Below, in pieces: positions 35,080-44,387 of a DNA stretch of 64,000 bases. The notes under the pieces are model-generated. The model made no database searches. It saw only the letters and a program-made list of their open reading frames with translations, and had not been told where the DNA came from. The translations under genes were made by a program, and so were the position numbers. The stretch comes from SABI01 sp963678555 (lineage in GTDB: Bacteria; Spirochaetota; Spirochaetia; Sphaerochaetales; Sphaerochaetaceae): contig OY782871.2 in NCBI GenBank assembly GCA_963678555.2, positions 655,093-719,092 of the forward strand, written 5' to 3'. Numbering within the stretch: the stretch's first letter is position 1; every line of letters starts with the position of its first letter.

Positions 35080-36876
35080 ATGAATTACCAGGACAGTATT
35101 CAGAGACTGCGATCTCTGTCAGCCGATCATGACAGAGAAGCACTTATGCAGGCCTATCGTGAGATGATCATCAGCGCTTCAGGATGGCGCAGGATCTTCT
35201 CTGAGACCGGAGATGAACAGGAGAGGAATCCTCTCATACCTGATGCCGATATGCTGCTGGTGGCCCTGGTCGCATTGACGATGGATGAGTACCTCGGCCA
35301 TTCGGATACACCGCTGGTCATCGCCCGCGACGCACGTATCAACGGGGAGACGATCGCCTCTGTGATCCTGTCGATCCTCGCCACGGAAGACCGCGATGTC
35401 CGCTATCTCTCTGTCGCCAGCGCACCCGAATGCTTTGCCTACAGTTCGGCACTTCCCGGTTCAGTGTTCCTCTACATCAGTGCGAGTCACAACCCGATCG
35501 CTCACAACGGCTTCAAGTTCGGTCAGCAGGGAGGGGTGTTCAGCCAGGAAGTATCTGACCTGCTGATACAGAAGTACCGCACGGTAGTGGAGGAGCCCTC
35601 CTCGATACAGAAGATCCGCAAACGGCTGGAGAGTGTCAGCATGGATCGCATCGCGAATATCCTTGAAGACTCCGACAGGTGTAAACGTGAAGCGCTTGAT
35701 GCCTACTACGCTCTGATCCTTGCAACCCACGGAATTGAAGACGAAGAGCATCCGCTGAGGCGGAGTATCAGAGCCGGCAGGATCGGAATCGTGGGAGAGC
35801 TCAACGGATCGGCACGGTCAGTATCCATCGACCACCGGCTGTTCACCTCCCTCTCCATCCCCTTCACAGCGTTCAACGACACCCCGGGAGATGTAGTACA
35901 TGAGATCGTCCCGGAGGGGGAGAACCTTGATCTCTGCCGCTCACTCCTCGAACAGGAACACAGCAGAGACCCTGCGTTCATCCTCGGCTACGTTCCCGAC
36001 AATGATGGAGACAGGGGAAACATCGTCTACTATGATGAACTTGCGAAGAAAGTACGGATCCTCACTGCTCAGGAACTGTTCGCTCTCATCACCTCCATCG
36101 AGGTGGCTCTTGCCAGACGCACCCATGAGAAGGTCGCGGTCGCGGTAAACGGGCCGACCAGCCTCATGATAGACCATATCGGGGAACACTACGGGATCAG
36201 AGTCATGAGAACTGAAGTGGGCGAAGCCCACGTCGTGCAGGCAGGGCAGATGCTTCGATCACGTGGCTATACCGTCCCCCTGGTGGGAGAAGGTTCAAAC
36301 GGGGGAATCATCCTGCACCCGTTCAGGGTCAGAGACCCGGCGAACACACTCCTTTCCCTGATCAAGCTTCTCACTGACCGGGACCTGTTCTCTCAGGTGA
36401 CCCGCCTTCGCGCACCGAGAACCTCTCTGGCACTTGCCGTCCGGAGTCTCGAAAAACGGACCATCACCGGGAGCTTTTCAAAGGATGCAAAGCTGAAGAT
36501 CTCCTGCAGGGACCACTGCAGGCTGAAAAGTACCTATGAACGGCTGTTCGAGAAGAGTTTCGAGAAGAGAAAAGAAGATCTGGCCCGCACCTACGGAATT
36601 GTCAGCTACTCCTATGAGCAGACAGAGGGAGTGACCTGCACCCCTCACGGAGGAGCAGAGCACAGACATACTCCCTGCACAGGCGGACTCAAGATCCTTC
36701 TGCACGACAGGGAGGGAAACGTGAGTGATTTTCTCTGGATGAGAGGAAGCGGTACGGAACCGGTCTTCAGGATCATGGTTGACGCACAGGGTGACGATAC
36801 GGCACGCCACAATGAACTTCTCTCGTGGCATGCAGACCTTGTACGTGCAGCCGATAAAGAGGCATCAAGAACCTGA
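35080..36876 (+). CDS. Phosphoglucomutase/phosphomannomutase family protein
   Basis: 598 residues. The catalytic phosphoserine loop ISASHNPIAHNGFKFG, the metal loop VPDNDGDRGNIVYY, the sugar-binding VGEGSNGGIILHP and the C-terminal phosphate-binding FLWMRGSGTEPVFRIMV are all present in order. It interconverts hexose 1- and 6-phosphates. GGGAGAG precedes the ATG. It converges on hexokinase with only 10 bp between, so the two enzymes of glucose-6-phosphate metabolism sit side by side on opposite strands. Confidence 0.9.
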   Translation: MNYQDSIQRLRSLSADHDREALMQAYREMIISASGWRRIFSETGDEQERNPLIPDADMLLVALVALTMDEYLGHSDTPLVIARDARINGETIASVILSILATEDRDVRYLSVASAPECFAYSSALPGSVFLYISASHNPIAHNGFKFGQQGGVFSQEVSDLLIQKYRTVVEEPSSIQKIRKRLESVSMDRIANILEDSDRCKREALDAYYALILATHGIEDEEHPLRRSIRAGRIGIVGELNGSARSVSIDHRLFTSLSIPFTAFNDTPGDVVHEIVPEGENLDLCRSLLEQEHSRDPAFILGYVPDNDGDRGNIVYYDELAKKVRILTAQELFALITSIEVALARRTHEKVAVAVNGPTSLMIDHIGEHYGIRVMRTEVGEAHVVQAGQMLRSRGYTVPLVGEGSNGGIILHPFRVRDPANTLLSLIKLLTDRDLFSQVTRLRAPRTSLALAVRSLEKRTITGSFSKDAKLKISCRDHCRLKSTYERLFEKSFEKRKEDLARTYGIVSYSYEQTEGVTCTPHGGAEHRHTPCTGGLKILLHDREGNVSDFLWMRGSGTEPVFRIMVDAQGDDTARHNELLSWHADLVRAADKEASRT

Positions 36877-36886
36877 GAACCGTCCG

Positions 36887-38188
36887 TTACACGAGCGGCG
36901 CTATCGCGGCACCGAGGATGGGCGCATTGTCAAGGTGCACCATCTTCACATAGCGTCGCTTCTTTCCCCTGAGGAACGAATCGAGATAGAACCTCGTATA
37001 GAATTCCAGATTCTCTGTCTTGTAGAACGTCGTTCCGTCAGCATTTATCAATACAGGACGCCTCGGGTGTGTCCCCTCTTCACTGAGAAGTACCGCGGCA
37101 CTGAGATTGACCGCCGTCAGTTTAGCCGCCCGCCGGATGATCGCATCCAGAATCAGGTGCAGTGCCAGCGCATCATCCTCATTGTGAATGCAGCGTACCA
37201 GATCATACTCAGTATTGAGCGGCATCTCCAGATAGTGGGACATCCTCATCGTATTGATCGGTTCAATGCTCCGGTACGCTGTTTCGAAAGCTGATGACAG
37301 AATCCCCTCCTCGATCGCCTGCTCAAGAACGACGCGACTGAAGGCACCAAGGTACGCACCGCTTATCATTTTCTCGAAGTGGTAGATCGAGGGATCCTTC
37401 GTCATATCGAAGAACTTCCGGTCGAGAGGAGAAATAGTCAGGTCGTAGTTACCGCTCTCGACATTGATGATCATATGGGAAGAATTGAAGGAAGAGACTC
37501 CTGAGATCTTTCCTGACGATTCCATATACGCTGTGTTGGTCCCCGTACCGAGGATGAACCCGATATAGGAACTGTATTCATCCCCCTTCGCGATCGACCT
37601 GCCCGCAAGGAGCGTCGCCACCGTGTCATTCAGAACGGCTATGTTCTTGCGCTTCACGTCAAAGCCGCGCCTTGCCAGCTCTTCAAGGAGACTCCTGCCG
37701 ATCGGTTTACCGATCACCTGTGGAGCCTTTATCTCTTTCGAGAACACGATGGGGATTCCATCCCTGTCAGGGGTGATCTCCGCCGCATAGGAAAAACAGA
37801 ACCCGATGTTATCAGACAGATCTATGACCTTCTCAACCTGATCTGCCACCGCAGCATAAAATTCATCAAAGGAAACCTCATGAGAGACTCCCGGCATCCC
37901 TGTCTTGTGAAAATGGGAGATCTCTGGGGTCAGATCATCACGAAAGGTCACCAGAGCAACCCTGAAGTTCGTACCTCCCATATCAAGGACAACAACCGTA
38001 TCTCCTGCTCTGATTGTTCCCTCAGCAGACGTATAGGTCGGGATCATCTTCAGTGAAGACACCTCACCTGCAAGACCTGAAGACATCTCCTGCATGAACA
38101 GCTCACAGCTCCTATCCATGTCGACTGCCTGCTCATGAAGAGAATAGGTCGTAAGAAATGCCTCGGTTCTTCTGTATACATCGTTCAT
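36887..38188 (-). CDS. Hexokinase (eukaryote-like family)
   Basis: 433 residues. It matches the hexokinase family of eukaryotes and spirochaetes rather than bacterial GlkA/ROK: phosphate 1 loop VVVLDMGGTNFRVALVTF, sugar-binding region with IGFCFSYAAEITPDRDG, catalytic Asp in IAVLNDTVATLLAG, and LGTGTNTAYME. The C-terminal part holds LSEEGTHPRRPVLINADGT. It phosphorylates glucose with ATP in the cytosol. GAGGGG lies upstream of the ATG. Confidence 0.9.
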   Translation of the reverse strand: MNDVYRRTEAFLTTYSLHEQAVDMDRSCELFMQEMSSGLAGEVSSLKMIPTYTSAEGTIRAGDTVVVLDMGGTNFRVALVTFRDDLTPEISHFHKTGMPGVSHEVSFDEFYAAVADQVEKVIDLSDNIGFCFSYAAEITPDRDGIPIVFSKEIKAPQVIGKPIGRSLLEELARRGFDVKRKNIAVLNDTVATLLAGRSIAKGDEYSSYIGFILGTGTNTAYMESSGKISGVSSFNSSHMIINVESGNYDLTISPLDRKFFDMTKDPSIYHFEKMISGAYLGAFSRVVLEQAIEEGILSSAFETAYRSIEPINTMRMSHYLEMPLNTEYDLVRCIHNEDDALALHLILDAIIRRAAKLTAVNLSAAVLLSEEGTHPRRPVLINADGTTFYKTENLEFYTRFYLDSFLRGKKRRYVKMVHLDNAPILGAAIAPLV

Positions 38189-38230
38189 GTGAAATCCCCT
38201 CTCTGTTTCGATGATACATCAGTGTATGAA

Positions 38231-38299
38231 AGGAGGCCCTGTATGTCTAGCACGGTGCAGTACGTCACCGGCAAACCGGATAAGTTTTTCCGGCCTCCC
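38231..38299 (-). other. Structured intergenic element before hexokinase
   Basis: An outer 7-bp pair (GGAGGCC 38232-38238 with GGCCTCC 38292-38298) encloses an inner CGGTG/CACCG hairpin (near 38252-38270). On the minus strand the outer stem is followed by TTT. It may be a terminator for the preceding gene or a structured leader of hexokinase mRNA; the long loop makes either uncertain. Confidence 0.3.
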
Positions 38300-38314
38300 T
38301 GATTGTTCGGCCAC

Positions 38315-38947
38315 CTAGTTCAGATTCACCCGGAATATCCTCCGTGCCTCACCAATAAAATCCTTACCGTCAGCAAACACCCGAAGAGGTATGATACTGC
38401 CCATTGAGCTTCCCTCAAGAGGAATCATGAAGGAGAATTCAAGAACGAAGGACTCACTGACCCTGGTTCCTCCCACCTCGAACTCACCGGAACCTTCATA
38501 CCGGAACGGAACATCCCCCCTGCGCTGAGCGACCATCTCACCGCTCAACACGATGTCACCGGGAAGCAGGTGCTGTCGTTCAAGATAGTCACGGATCATG
38601 AAATAGTCGGGAAAGAGTGAGTTGACGCTCTGAAGAAGCATCTCGAAGAATCCCATCGGTCTCGCTTCAGGGGGATCGGCACGTAAAAAAGCCTCCCGCA
38701 TCAAGCCGATATCAGCACTGTCAACCTCAAGCCTGAAGGAGCTCCCCGTCCCGTCCTGTTCAAAGGATGCTTCCTCGAACTCAAGAACCGGCCACACCAG
38801 AGACCCTCCCCTGACCACTGCTGTCGATATCACGACAGACTTCATGGCAAGTGATACATCCTGCGTCGTGACGGCATGAATATTCATAATCTGCATCACG
38901 AGGAAAAGATATACTGCAAGTATTCGTAATCTGTACGAGAGTGCCAA
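38315..38947 (-). CDS. Hypothetical exported protein
   Basis: 210 residues from a TTG at 38947, chosen because AAGGAG lies 5 nt upstream. The hydrophobic start (LRILAVYLFLVMQIMNIHA) looks like a signal peptide. The mature part is beta-rich with paired strands (SSFRLEVDSADIGLM, then FEVGGTRVSESFVLEFSF). It contains no recognised domain. A periplasmic or outer-membrane-associated location is likely. Confidence 0.6.
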   Translation of the reverse strand: MALSYRLRILAVYLFLVMQIMNIHAVTTQDVSLAMKSVVISTAVVRGGSLVWPVLEFEEASFEQDGTGSSFRLEVDSADIGLMREAFLRADPPEARPMGFFEMLLQSVNSLFPDYFMIRDYLERQHLLPGDIVLSGEMVAQRRGDVPFRYEGSGEFEVGGTRVSESFVLEFSFMIPLEGSSMGSIIPLRVFADGKDFIGEARRIFRVNLN

Positions 38948-39091
38948 TACAACTCCTTGTAGTTCGCCCACCGGTTATCACCGTGATCCGTATGTATCTT
39001 GTATCACTAGATAACCATCCGGAACGCTGTTTTGTTACAGGTCCGCGGAATCGTTCCGATATCTATCATACGAGCAAGAGTTGGTAGCATG

Positions 39092-39914
39092 CAAGGAGAG
39101 TCTGTAGGTTAGGGGGCAGTGACCTGGAAGAGGTAGGAATCAGATGTCTGCTCGACCACTGCGAGCTCGGTGCCGATACTGTTGCTCGAGAGAACGGGAA
39201 ATCCGTTGGCATCGAAGCTGACCGTGGTCCTCTGGGGGATGCTGCCGTAGATCGTCAGAGTCTTCGAAGCGACCACCCGTGCACTGAGCGCTGTACATGC
39301 GAGAAGGAGGATCATGATCATGATGATTGTTCTGAACAGCTTTGACGTTTTCATGGTTCTTCCTCCCCTGGTGGTATGAGTGATCTTCCTGATCACGGTG
39401 ACCGGAGAGATCATCAGATCTTCCTGATCACATAGGTAGGATACGACGGGAGAACCTGAACAGTCAATGAGCTAAATCGTTACAATAAAATGGCTTATAT
39501 TGTGACAGATGTAATAAATGCAATGAATTTTTCCCCCTGTAAGGACGAATTGAGACACAGGGGTTCCGGGGAGTGCAAGGCATGTTATGACACTCAGAAA
39601 CCCATTTAAAAGAGCCTATTCACAGTTCTTTGATCAAACTTCTGCCCTAAAGATGGTGGAAGTGACACAAGACATCTACCGCTAATATGTGAGAAGTGGG
39701 AGAAGTTATAACGGAAGGAAACAGGGAACTTTGATCACACTTGTATCGTACAAAAGGTCAAAGTTTTTTCAACTATTTTTTCATCTCGTTACAATACAAC
39801 ACTCTACAGGGAAAAGTTTTTCTGCATTCCGGTGCTGAAGCAGGGGAAACGGCTCTGATCAGGTGGTATGAGAGAGCACATAGGCAGGCAGAGGGGCATC
39901 AAATGGACGGGGAA
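39092..39914. repeat. 823-bp duplication, copy A
   Basis: Nearly identical to 40452-41274 (offset exactly 1,360 bp). Only a handful of substitutions are seen, e.g. at 39369-39370, and most others cluster at the right end. It carries an 81-residue secreted-protein gene and about 560 bp of upstream non-coding DNA that includes an AT-rich, promoter-like stretch. Confidence 0.95.
39109..39354 (-). CDS. Small secreted protein, copy A
   Basis: 81 residues from the ATG at 39354 (GGGGAGG upstream; the frame is open to 39414). A signal peptide (LFRTIIMIMILLLACTALSA) precedes a short beta-like mature part: SKTLTIYGSIPQRTTVSFDA. It is identical in amino acids to the copy at 40469-40714. Its mature start resembles that of the longer secreted protein at 61589, so it may be a C-terminally truncated member of that family. 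Confidence 0.6.
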   Translation of the reverse strand: MKTSKLFRTIIMIMILLLACTALSARVVASKTLTIYGSIPQRTTVSFDANGFPVLSSNSIGTELAVVEQTSDSYLFQVTAP

Positions 39915-40451
39915 GGAACCGGGAGAAACGTGCGGCCGCACACTCTGGATTGCATGTATTGCGAACAATCTGCAAAGCGGCGAACTGCCTCAGATAGCGG
40001 GTGCACTCTTGTACGGACCGTCGATGCAGTCACCCTGCAGAGCTCCAGGGACACACACCCTGAGTTTTCACCTGCTGAGGGAACACACAGCACAAGAACA
40101 TTGTATGGTATCAGGTTATGCCAGCAGCTTCGAACACTCTATACGGGTGAGAGCTGTTTGGTTCTACGGTTCCGCTCACATATTCGGTATCGCGTAACGG
40201 CTAGAGAATGTTCGTGCGGGACCAATCGCTATCGCACCATGCAGACTCTACGATACAGAACCACTGTGCTGTCTCTTAGATCCTCCTGCTGAGTTCGATC
40301 AGCTGCCCTCATGACAGGGATACGGAGATCTGTCCGTGAATCAGATTCAGAGTCCGAACGTCTTAGGGCCATCTCAAGAAAATACAACGGATGAAAGCAT
40401 GAACCTGTACGGATGTATATATGGCAAAAGGTCGAGGGAGATAGCAGCATA
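39915..40451. other. Unique spacer between the duplicated units
   Basis: 537 bp with no convincing gene. Open frames that enter from copy A have no recognisable protein features. It is the only unique sequence between the two copies. Confidence 0.45.
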
Positions 40452-41274
40452 CAAGGAGAGTCTGTAGGTTAGGGGGCAGTGACCTGGAAGAGGTAGGAAT
40501 CAGATGTCTGCTCGACCACTGCGAGCTCGGTGCCGATACTGTTGCTCGAGAGAACGGGAAATCCGTTGGCATCGAAGCTGACCGTGGTCCTCTGGGGGAT
40601 GCTGCCGTAGATCGTCAGAGTCTTCGAAGCGACCACCCGTGCACTGAGCGCTGTACATGCGAGAAGGAGGATCATGATCATGATGATTGTTCTGAACAGC
40701 TTTGACGTTTTCATGGTTCTTCCTCCCCTGGTGGTATACGTGATCTTCCTGATCACGGTGACCGGAGAGATCATCAGATCTTCCTGATCACATAGGTAGG
40801 ATACGACGGGAGAACCTGAACAGTCAATGAGCTAAATCGTTACAATAAAATGGCTTATATTGTGACAGATGTAATAAATGCAATGAATTTTTCCCCCTGT
40901 AAGGACGAATTGAGACACAGGGGTTCCGGGGAGTGCAAGGCATGTTATGACACTCAGAAACCCATTTAAAAGAGCCTATTCACAGTTCTTTGATCAAACT
41001 TCTGCCCTAAAGATGGTGGAAGTGACACAAGACATCTACCGCTAATATGTGAGAAGTGGGAGAAGTTATAACGGAAGGAAACAGGGAACTTTGATCACAC
41101 TTGTATCGTACAAAAGGTCAAAGTTTTTTCAACTATTTTTTCATCTCGTTACAATACAACACTCTACAGGGAAAAGTTTTTCTGCATTCCGGTGCTGAAG
41201 CAGGGGAAACGGCTCTGATCAGGTGGTATGAGAGAGCACATCGGCAGGTAGATGGGCATCGAATGGACGGGGAA
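40452..41274. repeat. 823-bp duplication, copy B
   Basis: Second copy of the unit at 39092-39914, in direct orientation. Its right end reaches to 50 bp before the sbcB start, so the duplication supplies most of the DNA upstream of that gene. Confidence 0.95.
40469..40714 (-). CDS. Small secreted protein, copy B
   Basis: The same 81-residue signal-peptide protein as at 39109-39354; the two coding regions show no amino-acid change. The only differences between the copies near the gene are in the upstream, untranslated part. Function unknown. Confidence 0.6.
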   Translation of the reverse strand: MKTSKLFRTIIMIMILLLACTALSARVVASKTLTIYGSIPQRTTVSFDANGFPVLSSNSIGTELAVVEQTSDSYLFQVTAP

Positions 41275-41323
41275 TACGTATCTTCTCACTGTCAAAAATG
41301 CAGCACCTGTGCTACAGTGTGCT

Positions 41324-42925
41324 ATGGTTCAAACACCCTCATTCCTGTTCTATGATCTAGAAACGTTCGGCCTTGACCCCCGCTATGACCGGGTAGCCCA
41401 GTTTGCCGCCATACGGACCGATGAGCACTGCAACATCATAGATGAACCGATTGTTCTCTACTGCCGGCTCAGTGATGACTATCTTCCCGATCCTCTCGCC
41501 ATCCTGGTGACTCACATCACCCCCGATGAAGTGCAGGAAAAGGGGTTGAACGAACGGGACTTCTTCAAAGAGATTGAAAAACACTTCAGCGTACCGGGCA
41601 CCTGCGTTCTCGGATACAACAATCTCAGATTCGACGACGAGTTCATTCGTTTCGGATTCTTCAGGAACTTCATCAGCCCGTATGAACGGGAATATGCGAA
41701 TGGGAACAGCCGCTTCGATGTACTCGATCTCGTGAGAAGTACCCATGACTTTCGTCCTGAAGGGATCAACTGGCCAATCAATCCCTCCTCGGGCTATCCT
41801 TCGTTTAAGCTCACCAGTCTTACCGAAGCAAACGGTATCCCTCATGAGGATGCTCACGATGCGCTCAGTGACGTAAAGGCAACCATCTCGGTCACGCAAC
41901 GTATTCAGGAAAAGCAGCCGAAACTGTTCAGCTACTTTCTTCAAATGAGAAGCAAGCAGTACGTCCGCTCACTTCTTCCCACACCCCTCGGCCCCCCCCT
42001 TGCACTGACCAGTCGCGAGTTCATCAGTGCCGACGGTGCTACTCGCATCATCACCCCCATCACGGCTCTTACCAGTCAGCCGAATACGATCATCGCCTTT
42101 GATCTGAGTGTCGACCCGAGTGAGCTCATCGACAGCATCGCCACGCACGACAGTCTGTTCAGGGCTGTCAGTCAGCGCGATGAAATCCAGAAGGCCATGC
42201 AGGACATCGAACGCTCACGCAGCGGAGAAGTTCCGGTGGAACAGGCACTTGAGACTGCCCGGAAGGCACTTTCGCATGCTCTCGAGGCGATCGAATCTCT
42301 CCCGGAAAAACTCGTGCAGTCATCAGCTCTGCTGCATGCAAAAGGAGTGTTCCGGCTTCAGGTGAACAAGATCCCCTTCCTCTCGCCGCTGTCGCTGCTC
42401 ACCAGCGACCGTCGGATTGCGAAACGTCTCGGTATCGATGTAGAGCAGTCACTTCAGCACTATGAGATGCTCAAAGAGTGTGAGAACCTGACTCTCCATC
42501 TGCTGCGGGCGGGGAATAATCAGAGTTTCACTGCGATAGATGATGTAGATCAGTCACTGTACAGCGGCCCCTTCCTGAACGACAGGGACCGAGAACGCTC
42601 ACAGCTGATCTGTGAGATGAGCCCGGAAGAACTGCTCGACGGCAGTTTTTCCTTTGATGATGCCCGGCTCCATGAACTGTTGTGGCGGTACATCAGACGG
42701 AACCACAGTGACCTTCTCGATACCCGGGAAACAGAGAAGTGGCATGAGTTCTGCGCCCAGCGGGTCATGAATCCTGTCGGACGCCATGCGATTGACACCT
42801 CGTTCTTCACCCGTAAGATCGATGAACATCTTGCGGCTCCGGAAGCTGATGAAGAAGACAGAAGAGTATTGATGTCTCTCAGGGAATACGGGATGAGACT
42901 GTTTGAGAGAATAGGACTGACATAG
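41324..42925 (+). CDS. sbcB: Exodeoxyribonuclease I
   Basis: 533 residues. The DnaQ-type exonuclease domain has FLFYDLETFGLDPRYDRVAQ (DxE), LGYNNLRFDDEFIRF and HDALSDVKATISV (H-x4-D). This is followed by the SH3-like and helical regions typical of ExoI, such as NKIPFLSPLSLL. It degrades single-stranded DNA 3' to 5' in repair and recombination. The ATG at 41324 matches the homolog start; a longer frame from 41252 begins inside the duplicated DNA. No Shine-Dalgarno is seen, and TACAGT lies 5 nt before the ATG. Confidence 0.88.
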   Translation: MVQTPSFLFYDLETFGLDPRYDRVAQFAAIRTDEHCNIIDEPIVLYCRLSDDYLPDPLAILVTHITPDEVQEKGLNERDFFKEIEKHFSVPGTCVLGYNNLRFDDEFIRFGFFRNFISPYEREYANGNSRFDVLDLVRSTHDFRPEGINWPINPSSGYPSFKLTSLTEANGIPHEDAHDALSDVKATISVTQRIQEKQPKLFSYFLQMRSKQYVRSLLPTPLGPPLALTSREFISADGATRIITPITALTSQPNTIIAFDLSVDPSELIDSIATHDSLFRAVSQRDEIQKAMQDIERSRSGEVPVEQALETARKALSHALEAIESLPEKLVQSSALLHAKGVFRLQVNKIPFLSPLSLLTSDRRIAKRLGIDVEQSLQHYEMLKECENLTLHLLRAGNNQSFTAIDDVDQSLYSGPFLNDRDRERSQLICEMSPEELLDGSFSFDDARLHELLWRYIRRNHSDLLDTRETEKWHEFCAQRVMNPVGRHAIDTSFFTRKIDEHLAAPEADEEDRRVLMSLREYGMRLFERIGLT

Positions 42926-42942
42926 ATTATGAAGGGGACCTC

Positions 42943-44334
42943 ATGAAACAGAAGAAGGATATCGGATTACTGACAATGGCATCCTACGGGATGGGTAAAT
43001 ATCTTGCAGAATTCCTCACCGGCGCCTTCGGTGCGGTGGTATACAAGTTCTACGAGACAGAAATCGGTCTTGCCCCTCTCTATGCAGCTGTTGCAACCAT
43101 CATCTATTCTGTCTGGAATGCAGTGAACGACCCCCTTATCGGTTACTTCACGAACAAGGGAGCCCCTTTTTCAGCACGTCTGGGGCGGCGCTTCCCGTGG
43201 ATCATACTCGGTCTGGTCATCACCGGTTTCACTTTCATCATGATCTTCTTCGTTCCGCAGGCCCTCATCGATCAGGTCTCTTCCCGGCCCCTGCCGGTCT
43301 TCCTCTGGATGGTCATCTCCATCTGCATCTTCGACACCTCCTACTCACTGTGGGAGCTCAACTATCAATCGATCTTCCCCGACAAGTTCCGCACTCAGGA
43401 CGTGAGGGCGAAGTCGGCCGGGATCAGCACGGCAGTCGGTGTTCTCGGTATCGCCAGCGGATTCATCATCCCCCCTCTCTTCTTCAGCTACGGTGTCATC
43501 GACAGTTACAGAACCTCTGCACTCGTCGTTGGTGCCATTACGCTGTCCGGTATCCTTCTGCTCATACAAGGGATCACAGAGAATGAAGGAATGATCGAGC
43601 GGTTCAAGGCCCACAGGGAGGAGCATACGGCAGCCGGAGGAGGATTCATCACCCTCCTGAAGAGATCACTCAGGCACCGCGACCTCACGGCCTTCCTGAT
43701 TCTCCTGTTCCTCTATCAGTCAGCGACGATGTGTATGACAAGCAGCATCCACTACGTCGCAGACTATATCCTTGAAGTTGACAGCAGCGGAACAACGATG
43801 ATTTTTGCGGGAATGCTGATCGGCACACTTGTATCCATTCCCATCTGGCTCACCTTCTCGAAGAGGGGACTGAACAATCAGAACATGCTCTCTATTACCG
43901 CGGTGGTCATGGCGATGTTCGCCTTCCCGATGACCTTCATCACCACCATCAACGGTTTCATGATCGCCATGGCCCTGTGGGGAATCGGTTTCGGAGGTTT
44001 CTGGACCTTCATGGGACCGGCGATGGCTGATATCGTTGATGAGATCGTCGTTCTGGAGGGACGGAGGGATGACGGAGTATTGATGGGGATCAGGGCTTTC
44101 TTCATGCGGTTCTCATATGCCACACAGGCACTGGTCTTCTACCTTGTACATGAAGCCACCGGGTTCGATCCCTCGGCGGTCACACCTCTGGCTCGCATGG
44201 GAATCAGTCTTCACATGGCGACGATCCCTGCCTTCTTCCTCCTTCTCGGAGCGCTGATATTCGCCCGGATGAATACGCTCGATGAGAAAAGAATTGCCGC
44301 GAACAAGGAGAAACTGGCAACTCTGGACATCTGA
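42943..44334 (+). CDS. GPH-family sugar:cation symporter (MFS)
   Basis: 463 residues with about twelve membrane segments. The signature of the glycoside-pentoside-hexuronide family is clear: ASYGMGKYLAEF at the start, SVWNAVNDPLIGYFTN, then RLGRRFPWIILG. The C-terminal half has WTFMGPAMADIVDEIVVLEG. It would import a sugar or glycoside with Na+ or H+. It sits 17 bp after sbcB and may be co-transcribed, although the functions are unrelated. Substrate unknown. Confidence 0.85.
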   Translation: MKQKKDIGLLTMASYGMGKYLAEFLTGAFGAVVYKFYETEIGLAPLYAAVATIIYSVWNAVNDPLIGYFTNKGAPFSARLGRRFPWIILGLVITGFTFIMIFFVPQALIDQVSSRPLPVFLWMVISICIFDTSYSLWELNYQSIFPDKFRTQDVRAKSAGISTAVGVLGIASGFIIPPLFFSYGVIDSYRTSALVVGAITLSGILLLIQGITENEGMIERFKAHREEHTAAGGGFITLLKRSLRHRDLTAFLILLFLYQSATMCMTSSIHYVADYILEVDSSGTTMIFAGMLIGTLVSIPIWLTFSKRGLNNQNMLSITAVVMAMFAFPMTFITTINGFMIAMALWGIGFGGFWTFMGPAMADIVDEIVVLEGRRDDGVLMGIRAFFMRFSYATQALVFYLVHEATGFDPSAVTPLARMGISLHMATIPAFFLLLGALIFARMNTLDEKRIAANKEKLATLDI

Positions 44335-44387
44335 AGGTATTCATCGCTATACTGAGATCCCCTGATGAAGGTGAACAAGGAGTCCCT

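Noticed and set aside
39741..40292. 183-codon frame running from copy A into the unique spacer
   Set aside because: Its first part also occurs in copy B, where it leads into a different sequence, and the composition is not protein-like.
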